Shown piece after piece: positions 46,592-56,575 of a stretch of 64,000 bases of DNA. The stretch lies in NCBI RefSeq assembly GCF_900111775.1, contig NZ_FOJJ01000001.1:523355-587354 (forward strand), given 5' to 3'. Positions within the stretch are counted from its first letter, which is position 1. Every line of letters begins with the position of its first letter. The position numbers were made by a program, and so were the translations under genes. The DNA comes from Desulfuromonas acetexigens. GTDB lineage: Bacteria; Desulfobacterota; Desulfuromonadia; Desulfuromonadales; Trichloromonadaceae. The notes under the pieces are model-generated. The model was given only the letters and a program-made list of their open reading frames with translations. It made no database searches and had not been told where the DNA came from.

Positions 46592-47735
46592 GGCGACGAT
46601 GCCCCTCAAGATGGGCCTGAATCTCTTCCAGGGAATCGCCGCCGAACTTCTCCAGCAGCGCCTCGGCCAGGGTGATCGCCACCGCCGCTTCGGCCACCAC
46701 CGCCGCCGCCGGAACGGCGCAGACATCGGAGCGCTCTACCGTCGCCTTGAACGGTTGTTTGGTCCGTACATCCACCGTCTCCAAAGGCGTATAGAGGGTG
46801 GGGATCGGCTTCATGGCGCCGCGCACGATGATCGCCTCGCCGTTGGTCATCCCCCCTTCCAGCCCCCCCGCGCGATTACTCTTGCGGTAAAAGGCGCCGT
46901 CGCCATAGGCGATTTCGTCATGGACCTGCGACCCGGAACGGCGGGCGGCCTCGAAGCCGAGGCCGATCTCAACTCCCTTGAAGGCCTGAATGCTCATGAC
47001 CGCCGCCGCCAGACGCCCGTCCAGGCGACGATCCCAATGGACATAACTGCCCAGACCAACCGGCGCGCCAAGGACCACCACCTCGACCACACCGCCGAGG
47101 GAATCGCCGGCCGCCTTGGCCTCGTCGATAGCGGCAATCATCCCTTTTTCGGCATCAGCATCGAAGGTGCGGCAGGGGGAATTTTCGGCGCGGGCGAAGC
47201 GTTCCCGGTAGTCGGCGCATTCCGTACTCGCAGTCACGCCGCAAATTTCGGTGACGTAACCACAGACCTCGATCCCCAGGGATTTAAGAAACTTCATGCA
47301 AAGGGCGCCGACCGCCACGCGCATGGCCGTCTCCCGGGCGCTGGAGCGCTCGAGCACGTTGCGGGCATCGTCGTGACGATACTTGATCATGCCGGTGAGA
47401 TCGGCATGACCGGGTCGGGGATGAACGATGGCGATCCCCTCGACCCGATCCTCGGCCCGGGGGGACATTTTCTTCTCCCAGTTTTCCCAATCACGATTGA
47501 CGATGGACAGGGTCACGGGCGAACCGAGGGTTTTCCCCCAGCGCACCCCGGAAAGGAACCGCACCTGATCCTTCTCGATCGCCATACGCCCACCCCGGCC
47601 ATGCCCCAACTGGCGACGGGCCAGATGACGATTGATATCCTCTTCGCACAGTTCGATATTAGAGGGCAGGCCTTCAACAATGGCGGTCAAGGCCGGCCCG
47701 TGAGACTCACCGGCGGTTAAATAGCGTAAAGTCAT
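46575..47735 (-). CDS. aroC: Chorismate synthase
   Basis: About 386 residues, FMN-dependent last step to chorismate. [31 protein letters not shown], the [14 protein letters not shown] region and the [12 protein letters not shown] signature are visible. It lies directly downstream of pilQ but a strong hairpin separates them. Confidence 0.96.
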   Translation of the reverse strand: MTLRYLTAGESHGPALTAIVEGLPSNIELCEEDINRHLARRQLGHGRGGRMAIEKDQVRFLSGVRWGKTLGSPVTLSIVNRDWENWEKKMSPRAEDRVEGIAIVHPRPGHADLTGMIKYRHDDARNVLERSSARETAMRVAVGALCMKFLKSLGIEVCGYVTEICGVTASTECADYRERFARAENSPCRTFDADAEKGMIAAIDEAKAAGDSLGGVVEVVVLGAPVGLGSYVHWDRRLDGRLAAAVMSIQAFKGVEIGLGFEAARRSGSQVHDEIAYGDGAFYRKSNRAGGLEGGMTNGEAIIVRGAMKPIPTLYTPLETVDVRTKQPFKATVERSDVCAVPAAAVVAEAAVAITLAEALLEKFGGDSLEEIQAHLEGHRRHVQSL

Positions 47736-47760
47736 AATCATTTCCTGAAAAAAGGTCCGG

Positions 47761-47800
47761 GACAACAAAAGGACAGGCCATCGCCTGTCCTTTTGTTGTC
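47761..47800 (-). terminator. pilQ terminator
   Basis: Nearly perfect palindrome: GGACAGGC/GCCTGTCC stem flanked by CAAAA and TTTTG, 18 bases after the pilQ stop. It can terminate in both directions and separates pil from aro. Confidence 0.8.
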
Positions 47801-47818
47801 AATACGCGCAAACAACGC

Positions 47819-50065
47819 TTATTTGATAATACGAGGGGTGATGAAAATCAACAACTCGCTTCGGAGATTGTTCTTCTGGGTCGACTTGAAAAGATTGCCC
47901 AGGAAAGGGATGGACCGCAGAATCGGCACACCGTTTTCAGCGAAATCATTATTCTCAACAAAAATTCCACCGATAACCGTTGTTTCTCCATCCTTGACCA
48001 AAACCTTGGTTTCTGCTTCTTTAGAGTCAATTTCAGGAGCGGCGCCGGCACCAGTGGCTACGGTGGTACCGGGAGAGCTGTTGGTGGCTTTGATATCGAG
48101 AATAATCGAATTATCGGGGTTGATGACCGGTGTCACCTCAAGGGAGAGTGCCGCTTCGACCAGTTCGGTAGTGATCTCGTCGTTGCTGACAGTCTGATAG
48201 GGAATCATGGTCCCTTGGGAAATTTTCGCCTTTTCTCCATTCAAAGTCGTGACCCGAGGGCGAGAAATGATTTTTCCTGACCCCTGCGATTCCATTGCCG
48301 AAAGACGCAAATCAAGTGTAAGTGCATCAGCAGCAAATTTAGCGAACTGAATACCACCACCGATACCGGCTGCTTGGGCCATTGATGCCCCAGCCGGTGG
48401 AATGATAAAATTACCACCAAATCCTAAGTTTGAATCTCCAAGCCATCCACTGTTAGCACCAGCATCAATCGCCTCACTAAATGAATCTTTAATACGGTCA
48501 GCGTAACCGAAGCCCCAATTAACCCCCAAGTTTCGATTAAAGGTCGAATCCGCCTCGACGATACGTGCTTCGATCATCACCTGACGTTCGGGGGTATCGA
48601 GAATAGCAACAAGCTTCTTGATCGCAGTAATAACACTAGGGATATCGGTCACAATAATCTGCTTGTTGCGATCATCGGCCGTCAGCTTACCCCGCTCGGT
48701 CATCAGTTCCTTGCTGGGGCCTTCAACGTTCTTGATAGCGGTATAGCTGACGGGGACTACCTCCGTCACCAGGTCTTCAAGTTTTTCCTTGTTGCGGGCG
48801 GCAGTGAACTTGGCTTCTTCCATGGAGCGGATTTGCTCTTTGGGCAGCACCCGGACCACGTTCCCCTTCTTCAGCATGCCGAGATTTTTCGTCTCAAGAA
48901 TCAGGTCGAGCGCCTGGTCCCAGGGAACATCGATCAGACGCAAGGTAATCGAGCCTTTGACCTCATCGGAAACGATGATGTTCAGATCGCTGACTTCGGC
49001 AATCAGTTGAAAAATATCGCGCACATCGGCGTCATCGAAGACCAACTGGATCTTTTCGCCGGTATAGACGACCTCTTTTTCCAGGGGCTGAAGGGGCACT
49101 TGGGCACCGTCCACCTCAGCGACCGGCGCAGCGGCAAGTTGAACCGCCGGCGCAAAAGAAGAAACCGGCACCGGCAGCGGCACGTTCGAGGCGGTCGCCG
49201 GAGCGGTATAAGCACCGTCATCCACGACCAGAATCAGTTTGTTGGGCTGTTGCAGCAACTGATAGGAGACGTCCCCCTTGAGTTCCACGGCAAAACGAAC
49301 ATCCTGCCGCTTGCCGTTCATCACGGTGTACGGGGTGGCCCGCAACATGGCGCTGGGGAAGGAATGTGAGTCAAAAGTCCGACGCAGAGCCTGACTGATG
49401 GAAGCATTATTGACACCGAAGCGGACCAGGTTGCCTTGTTTGACCGCCGGTTCAATGGCGGCAGGCCCGGAAAGATCGATAATGAGTTGGGATTTACCGC
49501 CATCTTTGGCGAAATTAATGGCGGTAACATCCACCCGGCCCCCGACACGGGAGGCAACAGATGGAGAGGGAACGGTCGAAACCGCCCTTCCTCCATCCCA
49601 GATCAACACGATCTGGTCGGCCTGGCGGGCAAGATGATAATTCGGCAAGCCGGAAGCTGCGGCGTCGAAGACAAAACGGGTGCGATCCTGGTAAGTGCCA
49701 ACGCGAACCTGGCTGAAACCGGCCTGGGCGGCAAAAACCCGTTCACTGAAGGACGGACGGACACCGTAGAGATCGACCACCAACCGCGCCGGATCGGCCA
49801 GGGTAAAATGAAGGAACTTCTCCACCTTCCCTTCCGTCACGAAAACGGCGCGCCCGGGTTGCATATCGACCCCGCTCACCAGCCAAGCCGTTGCCGAAGA
49901 AGCGGCCGCGGGTTCGGGCGTTTCCGCCGTGCTCAACGCCGAGTCGCCTCCTTGGGTGGGTTCGGCCGCCGTCAGGGAGCCGACACCCCAAACGGAAATG
50001 AGCAGAACCAATAGAAAGGACCAAAGGATCCGCCGTCCGTTCTTCTTCATCTTGAAATCCTTCAT
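47819..50065 (-). CDS. pilQ: Type IV pilus secretin PilQ
   Basis: Outer-membrane secretin ring for type IV pili, about 748 residues. Signal peptide (LWSFLLVLLISVWGVGSLTAAEP), two AMIN domains that bind peptidoglycan (about 60-280), STN/N0 and N1 domains (QLVFDDADVRDIFQLIAEVSDLNIIVSDEV), then the secretin domain ending SELLIFITPRIIK. The ATG has AAGGAG about 10 bases upstream and follows the pilP stop by one base. Confidence 0.95.
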   Translation of the reverse strand: MKDFKMKKNGRRILWSFLLVLLISVWGVGSLTAAEPTQGGDSALSTAETPEPAAASSATAWLVSGVDMQPGRAVFVTEGKVEKFLHFTLADPARLVVDLYGVRPSFSERVFAAQAGFSQVRVGTYQDRTRFVFDAAASGLPNYHLARQADQIVLIWDGGRAVSTVPSPSVASRVGGRVDVTAINFAKDGGKSQLIIDLSGPAAIEPAVKQGNLVRFGVNNASISQALRRTFDSHSFPSAMLRATPYTVMNGKRQDVRFAVELKGDVSYQLLQQPNKLILVVDDGAYTAPATASNVPLPVPVSSFAPAVQLAAAPVAEVDGAQVPLQPLEKEVVYTGEKIQLVFDDADVRDIFQLIAEVSDLNIIVSDEVKGSITLRLIDVPWDQALDLILETKNLGMLKKGNVVRVLPKEQIRSMEEAKFTAARNKEKLEDLVTEVVPVSYTAIKNVEGPSKELMTERGKLTADDRNKQIIVTDIPSVITAIKKLVAILDTPERQVMIEARIVEADSTFNRNLGVNWGFGYADRIKDSFSEAIDAGANSGWLGDSNLGFGGNFIIPPAGASMAQAAGIGGGIQFAKFAADALTLDLRLSAMESQGSGKIISRPRVTTLNGEKAKISQGTMIPYQTVSNDEITTELVEAALSLEVTPVINPDNSIILDIKATNSSPGTTVATGAGAAPEIDSKEAETKVLVKDGETTVIGGIFVENNDFAENGVPILRSIPFLGNLFKSTQKNNLRSELLIFITPRIIK

Positions 50066-50066
50066 A

Positions 50067-50600
50067 TCAATTGGCTCCTTCCCGCTTAGGAAGATTAATC
50101 TTCTGAAGATTTTCTCGAACTTCCCCGACAAAATCGTAATATTTCTCCCGCACCGAAACCCCCCCGGCGTCCACGCCGATCACTACTCCATTATTTCTAC
50201 CGACCTTGACGCCTTTTCGCAAAATGTAAGATTTGCCCCCGGGCGCGGAAACCATCGCCATCGGTTCACCCTTGCCCGTAATCACTCCCACCAGACGCAA
50301 CTGACCCAGTTCGACCTGCTGCAAAGGCGTCAACGGCTCGTCCGAGTTGGCAAGCGGCTTCTTGGGTTCGATTAGAGGAACAAAGGGATCTCGCCGCATG
50401 GAAGGATCGTAGGTGAAGACCGGTTGCGCCTCTTCCAGTTGCTGCTCAGTGGGAAGCGGTTTCGCATCCGCCTTGGGCATAGGCGCTTCAACCTTCTTGC
50501 TGGCGGGTTTCTTCGGAGGCGACGGTGGGGCCTCCTGCCCACAGCCGGCCACCAGAAGCGCCAGCGCGATCATGCCGACCAATCCAGTGCCGAGCTTCAT
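50067..50600 (-). CDS. pilP: Pilus assembly lipoprotein PilP
   Basis: 177 residues, lipobox LLVAGC, Pro/Lys-rich linker, then a beta-sandwich with MRRDPFVPL and VELGQLRLVGVITGKGEPMA. It links the PilNO inner-membrane complex to PilQ. The start overlaps pilO by ATGA. Confidence 0.92.
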   Translation of the reverse strand: MKLGTGLVGMIALALLVAGCGQEAPPSPPKKPASKKVEAPMPKADAKPLPTEQQLEEAQPVFTYDPSMRRDPFVPLIEPKKPLANSDEPLTPLQQVELGQLRLVGVITGKGEPMAMVSAPGGKSYILRKGVKVGRNNGVVIGVDAGGVSVREKYYDFVGEVRENLQKINLPKREGAN

Positions 50601-51214
50601 TTCTTGCCACCTTTCCCGGGTTTCTTACCTGCGTCGACTGCCGTTGCCCCCTCGATAAAGCGGAAGGTCGTGGCCAGGCAATTGACGGCCAGAAGAATAC
50701 GACCGCTATCGTCCTTGGGGCTCGCCAGGGTAAGATTATTGATGTTGACGATACGGGGCAACTTGGCCACCGCGTCGGAAAACAAGGCCACTTCATGATA
50801 GGATCCGACCATCTTCAGTTCGACCGGAACCTCGGCGTAAAATCCCTTCGGCTTTTCCGCCCCGGGCTTGAACAGGGTGACATTTAGGCCGCTTTCCTTG
50901 GCCAAGGCGGTAATACTCGTCAACAGGTTGGGGATTTCCTTTTCGTTGGGAAGCTCGGTCAGGGCGTCGTTGAGCAAGGCCTCCATCTTTTCGAATTCCG
51001 CTTTGAATTTTGGCAGATTATCGGCAATGCGCTGATCTTCCTGAATCTTGCTTTGCAGCGAGGCATCCTTTTGCTGCAGACCGGCCAATTCCTCACGCAT
51101 GGGCAGGTACATGAGATAGACAAAGAGTCCCGCAATTACCAGCATGAGCGCCACAAGGATTAATAGGCGCTGATAAAGGGGAAGTTTTAGAACTTTTTCG
51201 AGCCGTGGGTCCAT
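50597..51214 (-). CDS. pilO: Pilus assembly protein PilO
   Basis: 205 residues. One N-terminal membrane helix (LLILVALMLVIAGLFVYLMYL), a periplasmic coiled coil (EELAGLQQKDASLQSKIQEDQ) and a ferredoxin-like domain. Heterodimer with PilN. Confidence 0.92.
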   Translation of the reverse strand: MDPRLEKVLKLPLYQRLLILVALMLVIAGLFVYLMYLPMREELAGLQQKDASLQSKIQEDQRIADNLPKFKAEFEKMEALLNDALTELPNEKEIPNLLTSITALAKESGLNVTLFKPGAEKPKGFYAEVPVELKMVGSYHEVALFSDAVAKLPRIVNINNLTLASPKDDSGRILLAVNCLATTFRFIEGATAVDAGKKPGKGGKK

Positions 51215-51225
51215 GGCTTACCCTT

Positions 51226-51789
51226 TCATCGCTGGACAGGCTTGCCGGCCGAGGCTTCCACCTTGGCGACAACATTGAATTTGTTGACTCGGACACCGGA
51301 CTGGGTCGCCTGCTCGATCACCTGAAGCTCAACATTTTTGTAGTTGGGGGAGGCTTCAAGGTTCTTCAGGAACTGGGCCACCATCTCTTCGTTGAGAGCC
51401 AGGCCGCTCAAGTTAATAGTACCCCCGGATTCCTTGAAAGCGGTGATCCAGAGCTTCTCACTCAGAGACTGGCTCAACTGATCCAGCAAATGAACCGGAC
51501 CACTTTTGGCTTGTTTGAGTTTGTCGAGAATATCGAGCTTGCCGACCAACTCTTCTTTTTTCTTCTTGAATTCGGCGACCTCGCCCAGGGTCTTCTTCAG
51601 CGCCTGTAACCGCTGTTCCTTGCGGGCAATCTCCGCCTTCATCTCGTTGACCTGGCTGTTGAGCGACGAGTAAACCACGCCGCAGGCGCCAGCGGTGAGA
51701 ATGAGCGCAAGCAGCATCACCAGCAGCTGGCCGCGTAACTTGTCTTTTTTCTGGGAGGCCCGAATAGGCAATAGATTGATATGAATCAT
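51226..51789 (-). CDS. pilN: Pilus assembly protein PilN
   Basis: 187 residues. N-terminal cytoplasmic motif INLLPIRASQKK binds PilM; one membrane helix (LLVMLLALILTAGACGVVY), coiled coil and periplasmic domain follow. The start overlaps pilM (ATGA). Confidence 0.93.
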   Translation of the reverse strand: MIHINLLPIRASQKKDKLRGQLLVMLLALILTAGACGVVYSSLNSQVNEMKAEIARKEQRLQALKKTLGEVAEFKKKKEELVGKLDILDKLKQAKSGPVHLLDQLSQSLSEKLWITAFKESGGTINLSGLALNEEMVAQFLKNLEASPNYKNVELQVIEQATQSGVRVNKFNVVAKVEASAGKPVQR

Positions 51790-52844
51790 TTGTCGCCCAC
51801 CCTCCTCATGGCAAGACCCATGGCGACGGAAAACAACGGTCCGATCGCCTCGATATATTCCGGGTCAAAATCCTTATCGCTGACCTTGATCATGCGGAAG
51901 GGATCGAGCAACTCGACGGGAATCCCCAATTGCGACCGAAGGTATTCCTGAACATTGGGTGTTTTCGAAACGCCGCCGGTAATGTACAGCTTCTGCACCT
52001 TTTCATCGGACGAGGTGGCCGAGAAAAAGTCGAAGGAACGCTGTACTTCTTGCGCGAGGCTCTCGGTGGAATCGTTGACCACCTCTTGAACAACGGCCGG
52101 ATCGACCTCCTCCACCACCCCGCCCAGCTTGACTTCCTCAGCCTCATCACCGCTCAACCCCAGGCGTTTCTGGATTTCTTCGTTGTACATGTTGCCGCCG
52201 ACCTGGATATCGCGAGTGAAGACCGACTTGCCGGCTTTGAGGACGTTGACGTTCATCGCCGAGGCACCCATGTTCACCAGCGCGATGATTTCATCATCCT
52301 CGAACCCGTAATTGGCTTCAAAGGCGTTTTCGATGGCAAAACAGTCGATATCCATCACCACCGGAGTCAGGCCACATTCCTTGAAGACCGCCACATGGTC
52401 ATTGACGAATTCTTTCTTCGCAGCGACCAGAATCACGTTCATCAACGACGGGTCCCGCTGATCGGGGCCAAGGATCTGGAAGTCCAGATTCACTTCGGAA
52501 ATCTCGAAGGGAATATACTGTTCGGCTTCCCACTGGATCGATGCCTCCATTTCATCCTCAGTCATGACCGGCAACTGAATCTTGCGGATAATGACGGAAT
52601 GGCCGGAAACCGAGGTCGCGACATTTTTGGTCTTGACCTTGAGGCTTTCCAACAGGTTACGGATGACACCGACAACCGCGCCGGAGTCCATGATGGCATT
52701 ATCGACGATCGCCTCCGGCGGCAAGGGCGCGACCCCAAGGGTCTGCAGCTGATAGCCGCCCTTGAACTGGTGTAACTGAACCAGCTTGACGGAGCTCGAT
52801 CCGATATCGATGCCGACAACGTCTTTTTTGGCCCTAAATAGCAT
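51786..52844 (-). CDS. pilM: Pilus assembly ATPase-like protein PilM
   Basis: About 352 residues, cytoplasmic actin/FtsA-fold protein that anchors the alignment complex. KDVVGIDIGSSSVKLVQL is the phosphate-1 loop; LYITGGVSKTPNVQEYL the adenosine loop. An ATG is preferred to a TTG six codons earlier. First gene of pilMNOPQ. Confidence 0.95.
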   Translation of the reverse strand: MLFRAKKDVVGIDIGSSSVKLVQLHQFKGGYQLQTLGVAPLPPEAIVDNAIMDSGAVVGVIRNLLESLKVKTKNVATSVSGHSVIIRKIQLPVMTEDEMEASIQWEAEQYIPFEISEVNLDFQILGPDQRDPSLMNVILVAAKKEFVNDHVAVFKECGLTPVVMDIDCFAIENAFEANYGFEDDEIIALVNMGASAMNVNVLKAGKSVFTRDIQVGGNMYNEEIQKRLGLSGDEAEEVKLGGVVEEVDPAVVQEVVNDSTESLAQEVQRSFDFFSATSSDEKVQKLYITGGVSKTPNVQEYLRSQLGIPVELLDPFRMIKVSDKDFDPEYIEAIGPLFSVAMGLAMRRVGDK

Positions 52845-52932
52845 TGAAAGACCCTGACTCAATAAAGTGCTGAACTACCAATCACACGCCCTGCCCGAGG
52901 ATCTTGAGCAAAACGCATGCCACCCTTTATTT

Positions 52933-53127
52933 TTATTCGGGGAAAACCCGTTCCCGGTCAACGAGCTCAAACCCCAGTGCGAAGATGATCTTGCGCATGG
53001 TGGCCATCCGACAGGGTTCTCCCCGTTCGATACGATCAACGGTCAGCGGCGAGACCCCGGCTTTGCGTGCTAGCTCGGCCTTGCTCATCAACTGGCTCTC
53101 GCGGATTTCCTTGACACGATTGGACAT
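52933..53127 (-). CDS. Small XRE-family HTH regulator
   Basis: About 64 residues, almost only a helix-turn-helix: VKEIRESQLMSKAELARKAGVSPLTVDRIERGEPCRM. It lies just upstream of pilM on the same strand and has its own promoter with a palindrome, so it may regulate itself and pil genes; that is inferred. Confidence 0.88.
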   Translation of the reverse strand: MSNRVKEIRESQLMSKAELARKAGVSPLTVDRIERGEPCRMATMRKIIFALGFELVDRERVFPE

Positions 53128-53165
53128 GAAAACTGGCCATCCCGGCAGAGGTGAATTAATACAAA

Positions 53166-53203
53166 TTATATACAATGTATAGATAACTACGCGTTACAGT
53201 CAA
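53166..53203 (-). promoter_or_regulatory. Promoter and palindrome upstream of HTH gene
   Basis: Minus strand TTGACT (53198-53203), 16 bases, TATACA (53176-53181). An inverted repeat ATACA...TGTAT overlaps and follows the -10, a plausible operator for the small HTH protein. Confidence 0.6.
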
Positions 53204-53356
53204 TACAATTTCACCTCAATTACCATTCCAAACCCTTCGGAATCCCGCGACTTTTCCTTCCAGGCACAAGATGATGAGCTCCCCGGAGTGCAGCCACACC
53301 AAATGTGGTCAAAAAAAATTTTCATCCTGACCGATTCCGCAAACAGGCAGGGTGAA

Positions 53357-54136
53357 TCAAAGAAACCTTTGCAGATACCAATCGGCCAGAAGCTCCCCCC
53401 AAAACAGCCAGATCACGGCCCCTCCCGCCAAAAAAGGGCCAAAGGGAATCGCCAGCTTACCGTCGGCGCCCTTGATCAGCATCAACGGTACGCCGACCAG
53501 GGTGCCGAGAAGCGAAGAGACAAAGATGATCGGCAGCACCGCTTTCCAGCCGAGAAAGGCCCCGAGCATGGCCAAGAGCTTGATATCCCCGCCCCCCATC
53601 CCTTCTTTCTTGGTCAGAAATTCGTAGCTGACCGCCACCAGAAAGAGACTGCCGCCACCGAGAAGAATGCCGAGCAGAGAATCGCTCCAGCTCACCCAGG
53701 GAAGCAGGAAGGAAGCGCCGAAGCCGAGGACGATCCCCGGCAGACTGATGACATCGGGAATAATCTGAAGGTCGAGATCGATAAAGGTGATGGTGACAAG
53801 CAGTGCGACGAAAACCCAGAAGACCACCGTAGCCCAGTGGATTCCGAAATAATAGAGGACCATCGCGAAAAGCAGCCCGGTCAAGGCTTCGACCAGGGCG
53901 TAGCGGATCGGAATCCGCACCTGACAGCTGGCGCAACGGCCGCGCAGGAAAATCCAGCTGAGGATGGGAATGTTCTGATACCAGCGGATCGGCCCGCCAC
54001 AGCGGGGACAGCGGGAACGGGGGGAAACGATCGACTCGCCGGCGGGAATACGATAGATGCAGACGTTGAGAAAGGATCCGACCACCGCGCCGAGCACGAA
54101 AGCGAAGCCGAGCAGCAGGTAATACTCTAATGGCAT
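53357..54136 (-). CDS. pilD: Prepilin peptidase/N-methyltransferase
   Basis: 259 residues, multi-pass inner-membrane aspartyl protease that cleaves and methylates type IV prepilins. The N-terminal methylase part has FLNVCIYRIP and two CxxC pairs (CPRC, CASC). The two catalytic Asp are in ITFIDLDLQIIPD and GMGGGDIKL. Several membrane segments. It follows the HDOD gene by 11 bases. Confidence 0.95.
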   Translation of the reverse strand: MPLEYYLLLGFAFVLGAVVGSFLNVCIYRIPAGESIVSPRSRCPRCGGPIRWYQNIPILSWIFLRGRCASCQVRIPIRYALVEALTGLLFAMVLYYFGIHWATVVFWVFVALLVTITFIDLDLQIIPDVISLPGIVLGFGASFLLPWVSWSDSLLGILLGGGSLFLVAVSYEFLTKKEGMGGGDIKLLAMLGAFLGWKAVLPIIFVSSLLGTLVGVPLMLIKGADGKLAIPFGPFLAGGAVIWLFWGELLADWYLQRFL

Positions 54137-54147
54137 GAAAATCTCCG

Positions 54148-54999
54148 TCAGTCGAAAAATACCGAGGTATTTTCCTGAAAAATCGTCTCCAGATCAGCCA
54201 GCATCTTTTTCATCTGTCCATAGGGGATACCGAGGCTCAAGGCCCCGGGAACCTGGGATAGTCTCATTTCGGTGTCGGGCCTGGCCTGGCCGATGCCGAG
54301 GGCGCGGCAGAGACTGCCGGCAACATTTACTGTGGCCGCCAGGCGATAGGCGGCCGGGTAGACACCCGGAGAGAAGTCGAGGCGGTCATGATGCAAGGTC
54401 GCCTGAATGAAGGTGGGGTTGAATTTCCACTTTTCCAGCACGGCGGCGCTGAGCATGGCGTGGGGAAAATGAAACCATTCCCTTTCGAGCGCATCCGCTT
54501 GCGCTTCGCCGGCATCGACCAGAGCCAGCAAGCGCTGATAACGGGCGGGGTCGAAATCGTACATCACCAGCTTGCCGATGTGCCGGAAGAGACCGGCGAG
54601 AAAGGCCTCTTCCGCATTGGTCGAGTTAAAATCCCGGGCAACCAACCGGGCCGCCAGGGCGCAGCCAACGGCATCCTCCCAGAGACGCTTTTGGATCGGG
54701 CCGGGATCGCTGCCGAAAGATTTCAGGCTGGCGGTGAGAACCAGACTGCGCAACGCCTCTTCCCCCAGGATCACCACCGCTCGCGGAATCGTGGAGACTT
54801 CGGTCCGCACGCCGTAAAAAGCAGAATTGGCCATGCTCAGCAAACGGCCCGAGAGAACCGGGTCGCAGGCGATCAGCCCGGCCAGGGATTCCGCTGTGTA
54901 GTCCACTGATTGCAACATTTCTAGAACACGGGAAGCCACTGCCGGCATGGGCGGCAGGTTATACATCGATTCGACGATTTCACAGAGTTGGTCGGCCAT
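54148..54999 (-). CDS. HDOD-domain protein
   Basis: 283 residues. The HDOD domain covers most of the protein: NLPPMPAVASRVLEML, IACDPVLSGRLLSMANSAFYG, ISTIPRAVVILG-like, FLAGLFRHIGKLVM. It is related to HD phosphohydrolases but without a complete metal site (GLFRHIGKL where HD enzymes have HDIGK). Signalling role likely; no effector domain is fused. Confidence 0.88.
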   Translation of the reverse strand: MADQLCEIVESMYNLPPMPAVASRVLEMLQSVDYTAESLAGLIACDPVLSGRLLSMANSAFYGVRTEVSTIPRAVVILGEEALRSLVLTASLKSFGSDPGPIQKRLWEDAVGCALAARLVARDFNSTNAEEAFLAGLFRHIGKLVMYDFDPARYQRLLALVDAGEAQADALEREWFHFPHAMLSAAVLEKWKFNPTFIQATLHHDRLDFSPGVYPAAYRLAATVNVAGSLCRALGIGQARPDTEMRLSQVPGALSLGIPYGQMKKMLADLETIFQENTSVFFD

Positions 55000-55198
55000 G
55001 GGATCCTCCCTCGAAAATTGTATTCACATGTCAACAGATGATTCTAAAGGCGCTATGCAAACTTTGCTCCCATCGGCGCAATTTCCTAAGAGAAGGAAAT
55101 CTTCGTGCCTCTTTTTCTCGTCGCGGGTTGATTTTAATCGACGAAAAGGGTTAATCTGTAAATAGAATACTCACTTTAGCAGCAGAGCAGGCCGACCT

Positions 55199-55843
55199 AT
55201 GGCGGAAATCAGCGAAGCGACAACCTATCCGGTCAATCCCCTCGCGGGATACCCGCGCCATCCCGCGACCGAGCAGGAGCAAGGAACCGGCACCTCTAGT
55301 CGCCGGGAAACCGGGAGCGGAGATGCCGCCTCCTTCCCCTCTTCGGCCACAGACAAGGTTACCATTAGCCGCGAAGCGCAACAGATTATGCAGCTGGCCA
55401 GCGCCGATCGCCGCGTCCGAGCTCACGAAGCCGCCCACTCCGCCGCCGGGGGGCAATATGCCGGTGGCCCGAGCTACAGCTATAAGCAAGGACCGGACGG
55501 CAAACGCTATGCCGTCGCCGGCGAAGTCCCCATCGATGTTTCGCCCGTTTCCGGCGACCCGCAAGCGAGCATCCAGAAAGCCCGGGTGGTACGCTCCGCC
55601 GCTCTCGCCCCGGCCGACCCCTCTCCGCAAGACCGGCAGGTCGCGGCGGCGGCGATGCGCATGGAAATGAAGGCCCAATCCGACCTGCAAGCCATGCGCC
55701 GTGAGGAAACAACCCAGGAAACCCAGGGACCGGAAAGCATTCGGAGCCGAGAGGAAAGGAGTGACGAAACCGCCGATTCCCAGCAAGCCTCCGGAACAAA
55801 CCCGCCGCCGGCCGAGACCCGCTCCATCCGCCTGTACGCCTGA
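55199..55843 (+). CDS. SprA-related putative metalloprotease
   Basis: 214 residues. The conserved block RVRAHEAAHSAAGGQYAGG contains a zincin-like HEAAH (HExxH), followed by YKQGPDGKRYAVAGEVPIDVSPV and ARVVRSAALAPADPSPQDRQVAAAA. This is the SprA-related family; activity unproven. Flanks are low-complexity and polar. No signal peptide. Alone on the plus strand, followed by a strong terminator. Confidence 0.85.
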   Translation: MAEISEATTYPVNPLAGYPRHPATEQEQGTGTSSRRETGSGDAASFPSSATDKVTISREAQQIMQLASADRRVRAHEAAHSAAGGQYAGGPSYSYKQGPDGKRYAVAGEVPIDVSPVSGDPQASIQKARVVRSAALAPADPSPQDRQVAAAAMRMEMKAQSDLQAMRREETTQETQGPESIRSREERSDETADSQQASGTNPPPAETRSIRLYA

Positions 55844-55867
55844 AGTTATTGTCTGCCCCCTGAAAAA

Positions 55868-55900
55868 ACAGCCTGTCTGGAATCTTCCGGACAGGCTGTT
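55868..55900. terminator. Bidirectional terminator
   Basis: ACAGCCTGTC / GACAGGCTGT stem with A-run before and TTTGCATTTT after, between the convergent SprA-like gene and the DUF4389 gene. Confidence 0.85.
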
Positions 55901-55909
55901 TGCATTTTC

Positions 55910-56464
55910 TCAGAACCGGGCTTCGGAATCCGGTGGCTCGATCTCCCCCGGGAAGCGCGTGAAGGGATAAGGCCGCTCATTCTCATTGAGCGTCAGGTAG
56001 CGGATGACGCGGTAGGAATAATCGGCCACCCGCGAACCGAATTTGCGCAACGGCTCGCTGGGAGTGCCGGTCACCAGCAGATAGAGATACTGACCGAGCA
56101 CCGTCACCTGCACAACAAGCCGCAGAATCTCGAAGACCAGCAGGAAAAGGATGGCATAAAGCAGGCGCAGCAGGATTTTCAGGCGACTTACGGTCGGGCC
56201 TGAAACCGATGTGGTGGATGCCGTTTCGCCACTTGCGGCCGCGCCGGAAGCGGGAATGAACCAGCGCCCTTGCTCTTTGCGGGCATGGGGAATCTCCCCG
56301 TCGCGCAGCAGCTTGCGCAACGGTTCGCCGGGATTTTGACCGTCATCCGGCAAGAGCCCGGCCTCGTTCAGAAGCCGGGCGGCATCGGCGACCGCCAGTC
56401 CTTCCAGGTCTTGCTTGCGCAGATAGTCGTCGATAAATCTGATGATTTCGTGCTGATCCGTCAT
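55910..56464 (-). CDS. DUF4389-like membrane protein
   Basis: About 184 residues. N-terminal cytoplasmic part (IIRFIDDYLRKQDLEGLAVADAARLLNEAGLL) looks like a small helical domain. A Ser/Thr/Ala linker leads to two hydrophobic segments (ILLRLLYAILFLLVFEILRLVVQV), then YLLVTGTPSEPLRKFGSRVADYSYRVIRYL and NENERPYPF, typical of DUF4389. Function unknown. GGGAGG before the ATG. Confidence 0.8.
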   Translation of the reverse strand: MTDQHEIIRFIDDYLRKQDLEGLAVADAARLLNEAGLLPDDGQNPGEPLRKLLRDGEIPHARKEQGRWFIPASGAAASGETASTTSVSGPTVSRLKILLRLLYAILFLLVFEILRLVVQVTVLGQYLYLLVTGTPSEPLRKFGSRVADYSYRVIRYLTLNENERPYPFTRFPGEIEPPDSEARF

Positions 56465-56575
56465 GTTGCCCTCCCAGAAAAGAATGATATGCCGGCAAAA
56501 CGGCCGGAACAGCATAGCGTTCCTGGTTAGCAATTTCAAACAAAGAGCGCAACGGATGGGAAAAAACAGCGAAAT

